Below are positions 1 to 8,765 of a stretch of DNA of 64,000 nucleotides, piece after piece. The stretch lies in the NCBI RefSeq assembly GCF_004359545.1, contig NZ_SCWB01000010.1, forward strand, positions 1-64,000, given 5' to 3'. The notes under the pieces were generated by a model that had not been told where the DNA came from, searched no databases, and worked only from the letters and a program-made list of their open reading frames with translations. Source of the DNA: Macrococcus lamae (GTDB lineage Bacteria > Bacillota > Bacilli > Staphylococcales > Staphylococcaceae). Numbering within the stretch: position 1 is the stretch's first letter; each line of letters opens with the position of its first letter. Position numbers and translations under genes: made by a program.

Positions 1-205
<205 letters not shown>

Positions 206-376
206 TTTGTCTGATAAAAGCTCGTTGATTGCTTATGGCAATCACTCGTTTGACTGTACAAAGCTGCAAAAGCAGCTTCGCAAGTCTGACTAGCAATCAG
301 AGATTGCTGTCATGCTTTGGAATTAACGTTGACATATTGCGATTCAGTTTTCAATGTTCAAAATTCATAGTTTATA
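206..376 (-). other. pre-rRNA leader with processing hairpins
   Basis: This stretch between tRNA-Gly and 16S has no credible gene. It holds three short perfect stems (gattgc/gcaatc at 228-244, agctgc/gcagct at 262-277, agcaatc/gattgct at 293-309). On the minus strand it also has a GAACATTGAAAACTGAA element of the kind found in Firmicutes rRNA spacers. These fit a transcribed leader that folds with downstream spacer for RNase III processing. The role is inferred from position and family knowledge. Confidence 0.6.
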
Positions 377-450
377 TGGAGCGGGTGATCGGAATCGAAC
401 CGACAACATCAGCTTGGAAGGCTGAGGTTTTACCACTAAACTACACCCGC
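377..450 (-). tRNA. tRNA-Gly (anticodon UCC)
   Basis: The minus strand folds as a full cloverleaf starting GCGGGTG and ending CACCCGC plus an encoded TCCA. The anticodon loop CTTCCAA gives UCC. T-loop bases GGTTCGATTCC are present. It is the last tRNA before the 16S gene, 15 nt downstream of tRNA-Leu. Confidence 0.97.
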
Positions 451-465
451 TTATTAAAATATTAG

Positions 466-549
<84 letters not shown>

Positions 550-596
550 GCGTTAGTCGGCATTTACTTCGTTTGTCTGTTTTAGCGACAAGATTT

Positions 597-625
597 ATTA
601 TATTACGTATCCGTTGCGAAGTCAA
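597..625 (-). promoter_or_regulatory. Strong SigA promoter for tRNA-Leu/tRNA-Gly/16S
   Basis: On the minus strand, TTGACT (625-620), a 17-bp spacer and a perfect TATAAT (602-597) lie about 50 bp before tRNA-Leu. It separates tRNA-Glu from the other two tRNAs, so the rRNA operon probably has at least two promoters in series. Confidence 0.85.
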
Positions 626-661
626 CACTTTTAATTAACTTTTTATGATTCTTTTTAAAAG

Positions 662-733
662 TGACCCCTACGGGATTCGAACCCGTGTTACCGCCGTGAA
701 AGGGCGGTGTCTTAACCGCTTGACCAAGGGGCC
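662..733 (-). tRNA. tRNA-Glu (anticodon UUC)
   Basis: The 72-nt minus-strand cloverleaf starts GGCCCCTTGG and ends AGGGGTC plus discriminator A. The anticodon loop CTTTCAC gives UUC. CCA is not encoded. It is the first tRNA of the run, with its own promoter directly upstream. Confidence 0.96.
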
Positions 734-753
734 GTTATTCAACAACGAATATA

Positions 754-782
754 ATCATATGATGAATACGTTCTGAAGTCAA
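754..782 (-). promoter_or_regulatory. SigA promoter for tRNA-Glu and the rRNA operon
   Basis: On the minus strand, TTGACT (782-777), a 17-bp spacer and TATGAT (759-754) lie about 20 bp before tRNA-Glu. The sprT terminator lies directly upstream, which isolates this promoter from the preceding gene. Confidence 0.8.
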
Positions 783-784
783 CA

Positions 785-826
785 TAAAAAAGGCTGACAC
801 GTAAAATTATACTTTACGTGTCAGCT
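785..826 (-). terminator. Intrinsic terminator overlapping the end of the SprT-like gene
   Basis: The arms GCTGACACGTAAA and TTTACGTGTCAGC form a 13-bp perfect stem, followed on the minus strand by six T. The ascending arm encodes the last residues of the protein, so gene end and terminator are fused. Confidence 0.9.
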
Positions 827-1256
827 GTAACTTCCCGCGGCATTTCCCGCAGCCATATTTAAAAGTGTCTATTCTTCTTTGTCTTAAGTAAATCTTCCCG
901 CAGTTTGCGCAGCAGTATTCATATTTAAAGTGGTTGTGTTCCGGCAGGATATCACAATATCTCGGTGCTCCAACTTTCCGGCTCAACTCTTTAAAATCCT
1001 TATCTCGATGTTTATATCCTATTCCTTCTATATGAAGATGATAATGACAGAGTTCATGCTTAATAATATTTACAAGCGCCTCAATGCCGTATACCTCATA
1101 CTGTCTATAATTGAATTCCAGGTGATGTGACTTCAGAAGGTAACGACCACCTGTTGTTCTTAATCTTTTGTTAAACACAGCAGTATGACAGAAGGGCTTG
1201 TCAAAGAATTTAAGTGAGATCTGTTCGACTAACTGCTGCAGTTCTTCGTTTGTCAC
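807..1256 (-). CDS. SprT-family zinc metalloprotease-like protein (YdcK type)
   Basis: This 149-aa protein belongs to the SprT/SprT-like family. The zinc-protease signature HELCH is at 67-71, with a further His at 75. A C-terminal zinc ribbon has CxxC pairs at 116-119 and 136-139. Eukaryotic relatives (SPRTN) cut DNA-protein crosslinks; the function of the short bacterial members is not established. The start is GTG, with AAGGAA six bases upstream, and GTGA overlaps the tex stop by 4 nt, so the two genes are translationally coupled. The same pair occurs in staphylococci next to sigB. The assignment to family is firm; the substrate is unknown. Confidence 0.88.
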   Translation of the reverse strand: MTNEELQQLVEQISLKFFDKPFCHTAVFNKRLRTTGGRYLLKSHHLEFNYRQYEVYGIEALVNIIKHELCHYHLHIEGIGYKHRDKDFKELSRKVGAPRYCDILPEHNHFKYEYCCANCGKIYLRQRRIDTFKYGCGKCRGKLQLTRKV

Positions 1257-3397
1257 TTTGGTTCCTTCATCGTCAATGCGACTTTACCTTTGTTAAGATC
1301 TACATTATCTATCCAGACATCAACAATATCTCCGACGCTCACAATATCTGTCGGATGTTTTATAAATTTATTCGATAATTTGGAGATATGAACAAGACCA
1401 TCCTGTTTGACACCGATGTCTACAAATGCTCCGAAATCAACAACATTCCGCACTGTTCCTGACAGTTTCATTCCTTTTCTCAAATCTTTAAGTGACAGCA
1501 CATCTGATTTCAGCAGGGGGACATTGTATGATTCTCGTGGATCACGTCCTGGCGCAATTAATGCTGAGATAATATCTTCAAGTGTCGGCATGCCGATTGC
1601 CAGACGCGTGCAGACCGCTTCTTTGTCCAATTGATTCAATCGGTCCTTTAATGTGTCACTGCCCAGTTCATCGATGGATGCACCGATGTCTTTAAGCAGT
1701 CGATAAGCTGCTTCATAGCTTTCCGGGTGGATAGCTGTTCTATCGAGTGGTTCCGTCCCATCAAGAATACGCAGGAAACCAATGCTCTGCTCGAACGTCT
1801 TTTTGCCGAGGCGTGGAATCTTTGCAATTTCCTTATTGTGCTTAATCGGTCCTTCTTCTTCCCGGTATTTAATGATGTTCATTGCTACACTGCTCGACAG
1901 TCCGGAGACATATTGCAGCAAGGGAGCAGATGCTGTATTTACATCAACACCTACTTGATTGACGGCAGTTTCAACTACAAATGACAAAGAATCGTTCAGC
2001 GCTTTCTGATTGACATCATGCTGATACTGCCCGACACCGATGGATTTTGGATCGATTTTCACTAATTCACTGAGCGGGTCCTGTACGCGCCGACCGATTG
2101 ACACTGCACTCCGCTCCTCAACTTTAAAGTCCGGAAATTCAAGGCGTGCAAGTTCACTTGCAGAATAAACTGATGCTCCCGCTTCGTTGACAATAATGAA
2201 CGATACATCAAGTTGATGTTTTTTAATCATTTCAGCCGTAAACTGCTCTGTCTCGCGACTGGCAGTTCCGTTACCGATGGCGATCAGTTCAACATTAAAC
2301 TGCCTGATCATATCGATAAAAATCTTCTCAGCATCCGTCTTTTTATTGACTGGCGGGTGAGGATACATGACAGATTTGGCAACAAATGTCCCGTACTCGT
2401 TGATGACCGCAAGTTTGCATCCTGTTCTGTATGCGGGATCGACACCCAGAATGACTTTTCCTTTAAGCGGTGCCTGCAGCAGCAGGTTCTTCAAGTTGAC
2501 AGCAAAAATATCGATGGCCTGTGCTTCTGCCTTCGCTGTCAATTCGTTTCTTACTTCCCGTTCAATTGAAGGGAGGATCAATCGCTTCAGACTGTCCATA
2601 ATCGCTGCCTCGAAAATTTCAATTGTATTTGTCCGACATTTAACAACTTGATTACGCAAGTAAAGCGCAAGTCTGTCCATATCGACATCAAATGACACTT
2701 TGAGCACACCTGCATCTTCTCCTCTGTTCAATGCAAGTATTCTATGCGGTACAATTGATCTGACCGGCTCTTCATAACTGTAGTACATCTCAAATATTCC
2801 TTTGTCGTCCTCGGCACCACGTTTTTTGACAGAAACGATGCGACCGTTATCCTGAACAAATTTTAAGATGTAACTTCTATATTTAGGCTCATCTGCAATC
2901 TGCTCGGCGATAATATCTTTCGCACCATTTATTGCATCGTCAACTGTCGCCACTTCTTCCGACAGAAACATCGTGGCTGTGGCATCGATGTCCATCTCTT
3001 TAAATTCAAGCAGTTCATCAGCAAGCGGTCCTAAGTTTCTGCGCTTCGCTTCTGTTGCCCGAGTCTTCTTCTTCTGTTTAAACGGACGATATAAATCCTC
3101 GACACGCTGAAGCTTCACCTGTTGCATAATATCTTTTTTCAGTTCTGCTGTCAGCAGTCCCTGCGATTCAATCGCACGTATGACTTCATCTTTTCTCTTC
3201 TGTAGAGCAGCCATGTAACTGTATCCAGTCTCGATGTCCTTAATCTCAACTTCATCAAGACCGCCTGTCACTTCTTTACGGTAGCGTGCAATAAATGGCA
3301 CGGTATTCTTTTCTTCAAGCAGTTTAAGAACCGCCTTTACTTGCCCTTCCTTGAACGGAAGTTTGTCGATAATAAGTTTGATAATATGCTGTTCCAT
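1253..3397 (-). CDS. tex: Tex-family transcription accessory / RNA-binding protein
   Basis: The 714-aa length and sequence match the Tex (YhgF) family. An N-terminal helical region is followed by a YqgF/RNase H-like fold beginning near GVDPAYRTGCK, helix-hairpin-helix segments (GLSSSVAMNII, PRLGKKTFEQ), and a C-terminal S1 RNA-binding domain from about residue 640 (GAFVDIGVKQDGLVHIS). Tex homologues associate with the transcription machinery and bind nucleic acid; the precise role is unsettled. The ATG follows a good AGGAGG site. It lies 71 nt after sigB, separated by a terminator, and overlaps the SprT-like gene. Confidence 0.95.
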   Translation of the reverse strand: MEQHIIKLIIDKLPFKEGQVKAVLKLLEEKNTVPFIARYRKEVTGGLDEVEIKDIETGYSYMAALQKRKDEVIRAIESQGLLTAELKKDIMQQVKLQRVEDLYRPFKQKKKTRATEAKRRNLGPLADELLEFKEMDIDATATMFLSEEVATVDDAINGAKDIIAEQIADEPKYRSYILKFVQDNGRIVSVKKRGAEDDKGIFEMYYSYEEPVRSIVPHRILALNRGEDAGVLKVSFDVDMDRLALYLRNQVVKCRTNTIEIFEAAIMDSLKRLILPSIEREVRNELTAKAEAQAIDIFAVNLKNLLLQAPLKGKVILGVDPAYRTGCKLAVINEYGTFVAKSVMYPHPPVNKKTDAEKIFIDMIRQFNVELIAIGNGTASRETEQFTAEMIKKHQLDVSFIIVNEAGASVYSASELARLEFPDFKVEERSAVSIGRRVQDPLSELVKIDPKSIGVGQYQHDVNQKALNDSLSFVVETAVNQVGVDVNTASAPLLQYVSGLSSSVAMNIIKYREEEGPIKHNKEIAKIPRLGKKTFEQSIGFLRILDGTEPLDRTAIHPESYEAAYRLLKDIGASIDELGSDTLKDRLNQLDKEAVCTRLAIGMPTLEDIISALIAPGRDPRESYNVPLLKSDVLSLKDLRKGMKLSGTVRNVVDFGAFVDIGVKQDGLVHISKLSNKFIKHPTDIVSVGDIVDVWIDNVDLNKGKVALTMKEPK

Positions 3398-3429
3398 AAA
3401 AACCTCCTTAATTCATAATGAGTGTAACA

Positions 3430-3462
3430 CAAAAAAGCATGCGCTGATTAGGCACATGCTGA
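3430..3462 (-). terminator. Intrinsic terminator after sigB
   Basis: The stem AGCATGTGC/GCGCATGCT on the minus strand is followed by TTTTTT. It ends the rsb-sigB unit just after the sigB stop codon and before tex. Confidence 0.85.
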
Positions 3463-3467
3463 AAAGT

Positions 3468-4244
3468 TTAATCGCTATTTTGTACCGCATCTCTTAATTT
3501 CTCGATTGCTGTACGCTGTAATCTTGATACGTGCATTTGACTCAAGCCTACTTTTTCTCCTGTTTCTTTCTGGCTCAGCCCTTCGATAAAAGTACACTGG
3601 ATGATCTCACGTTCTCGCTCTGAAAGAATAGGAATAATCTTCTCAAGAATCATTCGTTTTTCAGTAAGCTCGTAACCATCTTCCTCTTTGCCCATCACGT
3701 CAAGAAGTGTCACAGTAGAACCGTCTTTATCTGCTTCTATAGAGTGGTCTACGCTAAGTGCATTATAGCTCTGACCCATCTCCATCGCTTCCAGCACTTC
3801 TTCGTCAGTGACTTCCAGAAATTCTGCAATTTCAGAGATTTTCGGTGAACGTCCCAACTTATTAGTCAGCTCATCTGTCGCCTTTTTGATTTTAGGACCA
3901 ATTTCTTTAATACGCCGCGGTACATGCACACTCCATGTTTTATCACGTAAATACCGCTTAATTTCACCGATGACAGTCGGTACAAGAAACGCTTCAAACT
4001 TACGTTCGAACGAGACATCAAATCGGTTGATAGCTCCAAGCAATCCTACCATTCCTACTTGAACCAGGTCTTCGTGATGACTCTGACCTTTAGAATAGCG
4101 GTAAGCAAGAGATTCGACGAGTTTCTGATAGTGCTCGACCAATGTAGTCTGAGCCATTTCATCCTGCGTCTCCTGGTATAATTTGATCCATGCATTGATT
4201 TCTTCTGGTGTTACATCATTATAGCCTATTGAGTCTTTCGCCAT
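3468..4244 (-). CDS. sigB: General stress RNA polymerase sigma factor SigB
   Basis: This 258-aa group 3 sigma factor has region 2 ([20 protein letters not shown]), region 3 and a region 4 helix-turn-helix ([20 protein letters not shown]). It directs RNA polymerase to GTTTAA-N12-14-GGGTAT promoters during general stress. It overlaps rsbW by 26 nt and closes the rsbU-rsbV-rsbW-sigB operon, the arrangement known in Staphylococcus. In the family, RsbW holds SigB inactive until RsbV is dephosphorylated. A matching SigB promoter between rsbU and rsbV would give positive autoregulation. Confidence 0.97.
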   Translation of the reverse strand: MAKDSIGYNDVTPEEINAWIKLYQETQDEMAQTTLVEHYQKLVESLAYRYSKGQSHHEDLVQVGMVGLLGAINRFDVSFERKFEAFLVPTVIGEIKRYLRDKTWSVHVPRRIKEIGPKIKKATDELTNKLGRSPKISEIAEFLEVTDEEVLEAMEMGQSYNALSVDHSIEADKDGSTVTLLDVMGKEEDGYELTEKRMILEKIIPILSEREREIIQCTFIEGLSQKETGEKVGLSQMHVSRLQRTAIEKLRDAVQNSD

Positions 4245-4692
4245 CAGGTTGCACCTGCTCCCCTGCGATGTACTTCGTCATACTGATTGTTACACCTGCA
4301 TCTTTTTTGATATTCACTTCATCCATTAAAGATTCTATCAGGAATAAGCCCAACCCACCTTCGCGGATAAAGTCTACATTTTCATCTTCTTCGTATGGAC
4401 CAAGTTCTGCTTTAGCTTTCTCATAATCAAAGCTCTGACCAGAATCCGAAACAATAACTTCTACTTTATCTTCAAATATCACGTAACCGACCAGAACATC
4501 ACCTTTCACTTTGTCCTGGTATGCATGTTTAACAGCATTAGTCACAGCTTCAGATACAGCAATTTTTGAGTCTTCGATGTCATCATATGATGCACCAATT
4601 CTATTTAAAATGCCGGATAAAGTCAGACGGACTAGTCCAACATATTCAGCAGATGCCGGGAAACGCATTTCAACATAGTCATAGTTTGACAT
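4219..4692 (-). CDS. rsbW: Anti-sigma-B factor and serine kinase RsbW
   Basis: The 157-aa protein has a GHKL/HATPase fold: N box [12 protein letters not shown] near residues 48-59, a G1-like VSDSGQSFD and the glycine-rich lid [12 protein letters not shown]. RsbW binds SigB to block it and phosphorylates RsbV on a serine. It overlaps rsbV by 1 nt and sigB by 26 nt, so the partner proteins are made in coupled fashion. Confidence 0.96.
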   Translation of the reverse strand: MSNYDYVEMRFPASAEYVGLVRLTLSGILNRIGASYDDIEDSKIAVSEAVTNAVKHAYQDKVKGDVLVGYVIFEDKVEVIVSDSGQSFDYEKAKAELGPYEEDENVDFIREGGLGLFLIESLMDEVNIKKDAGVTISMTKYIAGEQVQPDGERLNRL

Positions 4693-5018
4693 TACTCAAT
4701 CCCCGTCCCCTCATTAACGTGCATTAAATCTTTCAGGCCAGTAATATCAAATAGACGTTCAATACGGCTGTTTGCGCCCAGGACATAAAGTTCATGACCA
4801 TGCTTATTCAACTCTTTTAATGTGCCTACAAATAACCCCAGACCAGTGGAATCCATATAACTAACATCTTCGATATTCAGGCGGATATCGTGAGTTCCTT
4901 TCTGGCGAAGAGGCTGTAATACTTCAAGCAGTTCTGGAGCCGTGTATACATCCAGTTCTCCTGCTACTTTAATATCATAGTAAGTTTCAAGTTCTGTTGT
5001 CTCAATATTCAAGTTCAT
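4692..5018 (-). CDS. rsbV: Anti-anti-sigma factor RsbV
   Basis: This is a STAS-domain protein of 108 aa. The phosphorylatable serine is in [11 protein letters not shown] (Ser57). Unphosphorylated RsbV binds RsbW and frees SigB. I start it at the ATG at 5018 (MNLNIET), with TAGGAG eight bases upstream. An in-frame GTG three codons earlier overlaps that ribosome binding site and is less likely. A SigB promoter lies about 50 bp upstream. Confidence 0.96.
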   Translation of the reverse strand: MNLNIETTELETYYDIKVAGELDVYTAPELLEVLQPLRQKGTHDIRLNIEDVSYMDSTGLGLFVGTLKELNKHGHELYVLGANSRIERLFDITGLKDLMHVNEGTGIE

Positions 5019-5065
5019 CTGATACACTCCTAATTAACTATGGCAGTTTGGATAATCTATTTGTT

Positions 5066-5090
5066 ATACCCTGCCGTTTTGGTTATAAAC
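5066..5090 (-). promoter_or_regulatory. SigB-dependent promoter upstream of rsbV
   Basis: On the minus strand GTTTAT (5090-5085), a 13-bp spacer and GGGTAT (5071-5066) match the SigB consensus GTTTAA-N12-14-GGGTAT with one mismatch. It lies between rsbU and rsbV, where staphylococcal operons carry the autoregulatory promoter that drives rsbV-rsbW-sigB. Confidence 0.88.
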
Positions 5091-5099
5091 TTATAACAG

Positions 5100-6107
5100 T
5101 TATTGTATTTTCTTAATGATAAGTATCGTTAAATCGTCACGTTTCTTCGGATCCTGCTGTTTCAGCAGTTCCTCGTAGACCACCTGCACAATGTCCTGCG
5201 GATGCAGGTGTTTATACTCTCTAATAATTTCCAGCAGTTCCTCAGTACTGACAAACTCGCCATTGAGGCGGCGAATTTCAGAGAATCCATCTGTGAAGAC
5301 GATGATCATATCACCGATCTCAAGCTGATGTTCTTCCTGGTCGTAACGGGTGGAAGGATTAATTCCGAGAACGATACCTCGGGCATTTAACTCCTGGAAA
5401 GAATCAGTGTTTTCTCTGTAGATATAGCCTGGTTCATGACCAGCAGAACTATAATAGAATTTACTGTTCACTTCTTCATAAAGTCCATAGAACATCGTCA
5501 CAAACATATTCTGATTGACATTTTTCTCCACAACACGGTTCAGCCGCTTCAACCCATCGCTCGGCAGCTGTGAGTGACCATATGAATCCATGCCGAACTT
5601 AATCATACTCATCGCTAGAGCAGCGGGTATCCCTTTACCGATGACGTCAGCTACTGCAAAACTCATCGTACCGTCTCGATGATCGATCAAGTTGAAGTAA
5701 TCACCATTTACCCGCTGTGCAGGCACACTGATGGCTCCAATTTCAATACTATTCAGCTTAGGAATAGATGTTTTCAGCATCATTGACTGCAGGCTGACCG
5801 CAACATCCATTTCTTTATCATGAGCTTCCATTTTGCGCACAAGCGCCTTATAGTCTCGATAAGAAAAGCCGAAACCAATGATCATTTCGAGCAGCACATC
5901 CATAGAATACTTGGCTTCTTCAGCAGTCAGTTCCTTCTCCAGCATTAAATCCTTGTGCAGCGACACAATCTCTTCCGGAGAAATGTCATTCTCTATAGCT
6001 TCAAAACTGAGTGCCTGAAGACCATCAAGATCTTCTTCCTTCTTAGATGCCACATACTTATCAAAAATGATATTGTATTTCTCTACGAGCGTATCTATAA
6101 GATTCAT
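5100..6107 (-). CDS. rsbU: PP2C-type serine phosphatase RsbU, activator of SigB
   Basis: The 335-aa protein has an N-terminal RsbU_N helical domain (about 1-80) and a SpoIIE/PP2C phosphatase domain (about 115-333). Metal-binding motifs are visible: RVNGDYFNL, FAVADVIGKGIPAALAM, DMIIVFTDGFSE and KRDDLTILI. It dephosphorylates RsbV and so turns SigB on. As in staphylococci, no RsbR/S/T stressosome genes are next to it, so the input signal is unclear. The ATG has AGGAGGG upstream. A hairpin terminator separates it from mazF, so part of its transcription probably depends on read-through from mazEF. Confidence 0.95.
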   Translation of the reverse strand: MNLIDTLVEKYNIIFDKYVASKKEEDLDGLQALSFEAIENDISPEEIVSLHKDLMLEKELTAEEAKYSMDVLLEMIIGFGFSYRDYKALVRKMEAHDKEMDVAVSLQSMMLKTSIPKLNSIEIGAISVPAQRVNGDYFNLIDHRDGTMSFAVADVIGKGIPAALAMSMIKFGMDSYGHSQLPSDGLKRLNRVVEKNVNQNMFVTMFYGLYEEVNSKFYYSSAGHEPGYIYRENTDSFQELNARGIVLGINPSTRYDQEEHQLEIGDMIIVFTDGFSEIRRLNGEFVSTEELLEIIREYKHLHPQDIVQVVYEELLKQQDPKKRDDLTILIIKKIQ

Positions 6108-6129
6108 TTAATACCCTCCTCGTTCCAAC

Positions 6130-6156
6130 GAAAAAGACTTTAGTCTCCTAAAGTCT
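6130..6156 (-). terminator. Hairpin terminator or attenuator between mazF and rsbU
   Basis: AGACTTTAG and CTAAAGTCT form a perfect 9-bp stem with loop GAGA, followed by TTTTTCG on the minus strand. The short T run suggests partial termination, which would let some transcripts enter rsbU. Confidence 0.75.
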
Positions 6157-6177
6157 CAGACATTCAATGTTACAATA

Positions 6178-6531
6178 TTATTCTTGAGACTGTTCATCAA
6201 GACCAAGACTGATTTCTAGTGCCTGATCGACTTCATACATCTTTTCAGGAGATAACACAGTCAGCTTATCTATCAATCGGTTCTTATCGATAGTTCGGAT
6301 CTGCTCAAGCAGAATTACTGAATCTTTATCCAGCTGATGATTAGTCCAGCCGATTTCGACATGTGTCGGAATTCGTGCTTTATTGATCTTTGCAGTGATT
6401 GCCGCTACGATTACTGTCGGACTGAATTTATTTCCTACATCATTCTGGATGATGACTACAGGTCTCTTACCACCTTGCTCGGAGCCCTTTACAGGCGATA
6501 AATCCGCTAAATAAACATCTCCGCGCTTCAT
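6178..6531 (-). CDS. mazF: MazF endoribonuclease toxin
   Basis: This 117-aa PemK/MazF-family toxin has the typical start [20 protein letters not shown] and the RPVVIIQND core. MazF cleaves mRNA at specific short sequences, and MazE neutralises it. The start codon abuts the mazE stop (no gap), so toxin translation is coupled to antitoxin. The location just upstream of rsbU is the conserved staphylococcal arrangement, in which mazEF and sigB share transcription. Confidence 0.96.
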   Translation of the reverse strand: MKRGDVYLADLSPVKGSEQGGKRPVVIIQNDVGNKFSPTVIVAAITAKINKARIPTHVEIGWTNHQLDKDSVILLEQIRTIDKNRLIDKLTVLSPEKMYEVDQALEISLGLDEQSQE

Positions 6532-6675
6532 TTATTCACCATCTTCGGATGTAAAGAAGCGGTCACTCTTCTCGCATGCTTCACATTCGAGTTCAAATTG
6601 CTCGTAGGAAATCATCAGGTTCAGTTCAGCCATTGATTGATATCCTTCAGCTAGTAATTGTTCAGACTTCTTCAT
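6532..6675 (-). CDS. mazE: MazE antitoxin
   Basis: A 47-aa reading frame starts ATG AAG AAG TCT with GGAGGAAG just upstream and runs MKKSEQLLAEGYQSMAELNL onward. The middle (EGYQSMAELNL) and the Cys-containing acidic stretch ELECEACEKSD resemble staphylococcal MazE, which wraps its C-terminal tail around MazF. Its stop codon is immediately followed by the mazF ATG. It is shorter than the roughly 56-aa S. aureus protein as I recall it, lacking part of the N-terminus. Confidence 0.9.
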   Translation of the reverse strand: MKKSEQLLAEGYQSMAELNLMISYEQFELECEACEKSDRFFTSEDGE

Positions 6676-6740
6676 GATCTTCCTCCATTCAAGCAATGAA
6701 TTAAGATAATCATACCAAATGCATATAAGAAAAACTATAT

Positions 6741-7889
6741 TTATTTAAGCAATTCGTTATAGACGCTCTGCTCTTCACCCGTATGGTAAATTCTCGGCAG
6801 CCTTCTGCTTAAATTGCAAAGCACTTCGTAACTAATGGACTGCTGCTGAAATGCAGCACGCTCCAGCGACTGCATCGACCGACTATTGTTGTGGATAAGA
6901 ATCGCTTTGTCACCGATATGGACATCGTCCGGCACAGCAACCATCAGCTGGTCCATGCAAATGCGTCCGACAATTTCACAGTTAACACCATTAATATTGA
7001 CAGCATATCCTTCCATGTTTCGCAATAAACCATCACCATATCCAATGGGCAGCGTAGCAATTCTCATATCTGCAGATGCTGTATAAACGGCTCCGTAACT
7101 AACACTAGCACCGGCTGATAGCTGTTTGACGAAATTGACTGTACTGATCAGCTGCATCGCAGGCTGCAGTTTTACTGGCGTGTGTTCTGCGATGAATATA
7201 GAAGGATAGTAACCATAGAGACCAATACCGAAACGGACTGCGGTACAGTCAGACATATCATAGCGCAGTGCAGCCGCTGAATTCTGACAGTGGATATACT
7301 CCGGCTTGTCCGATTCATTGACAATTTCCATGAAACGGCTGTATGCTTCCGCTGTTAAATCATTATCTTCGTCAGCAGAACTGAAATGTGTAAATACACC
7401 TTCAAAAACGAGGCGTTCATGCTGATTGATGATGTCAATCGTTTCCATGTACTCGGTCACATCATGAATACCGATTCTATTCATACCTGTATCTAGTTTT
7501 ATATGCAGCCAGATTGGCTTATCGTTATCTTCTTTCATGTAAGATAAGGCGTTACGCAGCCAGGCACTGTCAGGTACCGTCAGAGCAACGCGATGTCGTA
7601 CCGCTTTGTTGATATCTTTCGGTTCTATAATACCCATGATCAGAATTTTAGCTTTAATGCCATGCATCCTCAGCTCTATCGCCTCATCCAGTGTTGCCAC
7701 TGCAAAAAACTCAGCACCATTATCTACTAGATGAGTCGCAACCTGCACAGCACCCATTCCATATGCGTTAGCCTTTACAACAGCCATCACCGTTTTATTA
7801 GGATGCAGACGTGAGACTGATTGATAGTTCTGGCTGATGGCGTCTAAATCAACATTGATATAACTGGGTCGGTAATATTTCGTCGTCAT
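6741..7889 (-). CDS. alr: Alanine racemase
   Basis: The 382-aa PLP enzyme converts L- to D-alanine for peptidoglycan and teichoic acids. The PLP lysine is K39 in [11 protein letters not shown], and the catalytic tyrosine lies in VSYGAVYTA near residue 268. The ATG has GAGGTGAAG upstream. The gene follows acpS and precedes mazEF as in staphylococci. D-Ala then feeds Ddl and MurF, which are also in this window. Confidence 0.96.
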   Translation of the reverse strand: MTTKYYRPSYINVDLDAISQNYQSVSRLHPNKTVMAVVKANAYGMGAVQVATHLVDNGAEFFAVATLDEAIELRMHGIKAKILIMGIIEPKDINKAVRHRVALTVPDSAWLRNALSYMKEDNDKPIWLHIKLDTGMNRIGIHDVTEYMETIDIINQHERLVFEGVFTHFSSADEDNDLTAEAYSRFMEIVNESDKPEYIHCQNSAAALRYDMSDCTAVRFGIGLYGYYPSIFIAEHTPVKLQPAMQLISTVNFVKQLSAGASVSYGAVYTASADMRIATLPIGYGDGLLRNMEGYAVNINGVNCEIVGRICMDQLMVAVPDDVHIGDKAILIHNNSRSMQSLERAAFQQQSISYEVLCNLSRRLPRIYHTGEEQSVYNELLK

Positions 7890-7947
7890 TTCTTCACCTC
7901 AGATTTAATTACATCGATTTTAACATAGATGATGATTCGTGAACCAG

Positions 7948-8292
7948 TTATTGTTCCAGTACGACGAAAGCCGTGGCTACGGTGTTTGAATGAGCGATGG
8001 TTACATGAACTTTGTAGTTACTGTCATGTATATAAGGTTTCCCCTTGTCGTCGTTAAGACAGCAGATTTCATTAAATCTGAACTTGCTGCCTATACCTGT
8101 ACCATAGGCTTTTGAATAAGCTTCTTTAACTGCAAAGCGTCCGGCCGTGAAACTAATTCTGCGGTCATCATGTGACATAACTCTGAGCAGTTCTATTTCA
8201 GCAGGATGCAGAATGCGTTTAATAAACTTCTCACTCATCAATCCTGCGATACGCTCTATTTCAATGACATCTGTTCCGATACCTGCAATCAT
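7948..8292 (-). CDS. acpS: Holo-[acyl-carrier-protein] synthase
   Basis: AcpS moves 4'-phosphopantetheine from CoA to ACP, which activates it for fatty acid synthesis. Seen here are IGTDVIEIERI (Mg-binding Asp), GRFAVKEAYSKAYGTG and a late HVTIAHS motif. I start it at the second ATG (MIAGIGTD, 114 aa) because GGAG is nine bases upstream; the first ATG, two codons earlier, is too close. The stop of the PH-domain gene overlaps this start as ATGA. Confidence 0.95.
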   Translation of the reverse strand: MIAGIGTDVIEIERIAGLMSEKFIKRILHPAEIELLRVMSHDDRRISFTAGRFAVKEAYSKAYGTGIGSKFRFNEICCLNDDKGKPYIHDSNYKVHVTIAHSNTVATAFVVLEQ

Positions 8293-8765
8293 TGCCATCT
8301 TCTCCTCTCGAGCCTCTTAATGACCTCAGAAATCTCTTGTTTTATCTTTTCTGCTTCACCATCTTCGATAAGATGTATCGCCGCACCGCCACCCGCTGTA
8401 GTAATCTCGACTGTTTTCAGTCCAAATCGCTTCATAATCGGACCGACAGTCGTTTCAACATTTTGAATACGGGCAAAAGGAATCAGATGTCTCTTCTTAA
8501 TATAAATACCCTCGAATATGATAAGTTCGTCACTATCTATCTTATACTGATAGGTTTTGTAACCAATAACCGGTTCAATAAGTACAAACCAGGTAAACTG
8601 CAGCACAAGCACTGCCAGCAGTACCCCGATCACCCAGTATGGAATCCAGTCAAAATAAAGCGTCTTGAGCAGCCATATACTTAAAGTAATCAATAGGATG
8701 ATAGCAGTGAAAATACCAGCTGCAATCCGCCATACTTTAACCGCCGCAGGATCAATAGATTTCAT
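8289..8765 (-). CDS. PH-domain membrane protein, YdbS type
   Basis: The 158-aa protein has two N-terminal membrane helices (about 12-33 and 37-58) followed by a bacterial PH domain (bPH_2, YdbS-like). The start at 8765 (MKSIDPAAVK) has a strong AAGGAGGA eight bases upstream. An upstream ATG would add 16 residues inside the previous gene and lacks this site. It overlaps the YdbT-like gene by 14 nt and acpS by 4 nt. The B. subtilis YdbS/YdbT pair has been linked to bacteriocin resistance; here the role is inferred only from family. Confidence 0.85.
   Translation of the reverse strand: MKSIDPAAVKVWRIAAGIFTAIILLITLSIWLLKTLYFDWIPYWVIGVLLAVLVLQFTWFVLIEPVIGYKTYQYKIDSDELIIFEGIYIKKRHLIPFARIQNVETTVGPIMKRFGLKTVEITTAGGGAAIHLIEDGEAEKIKQEISEVIKRLERRRWQ

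Noticed and set aside
326-350. TTGACA on the plus strand upstream of the tRNAs
   Set aside because: It has no -10 at the right distance and lies in the conserved rRNA spacer element of the other strand; nothing is transcribed rightward here.
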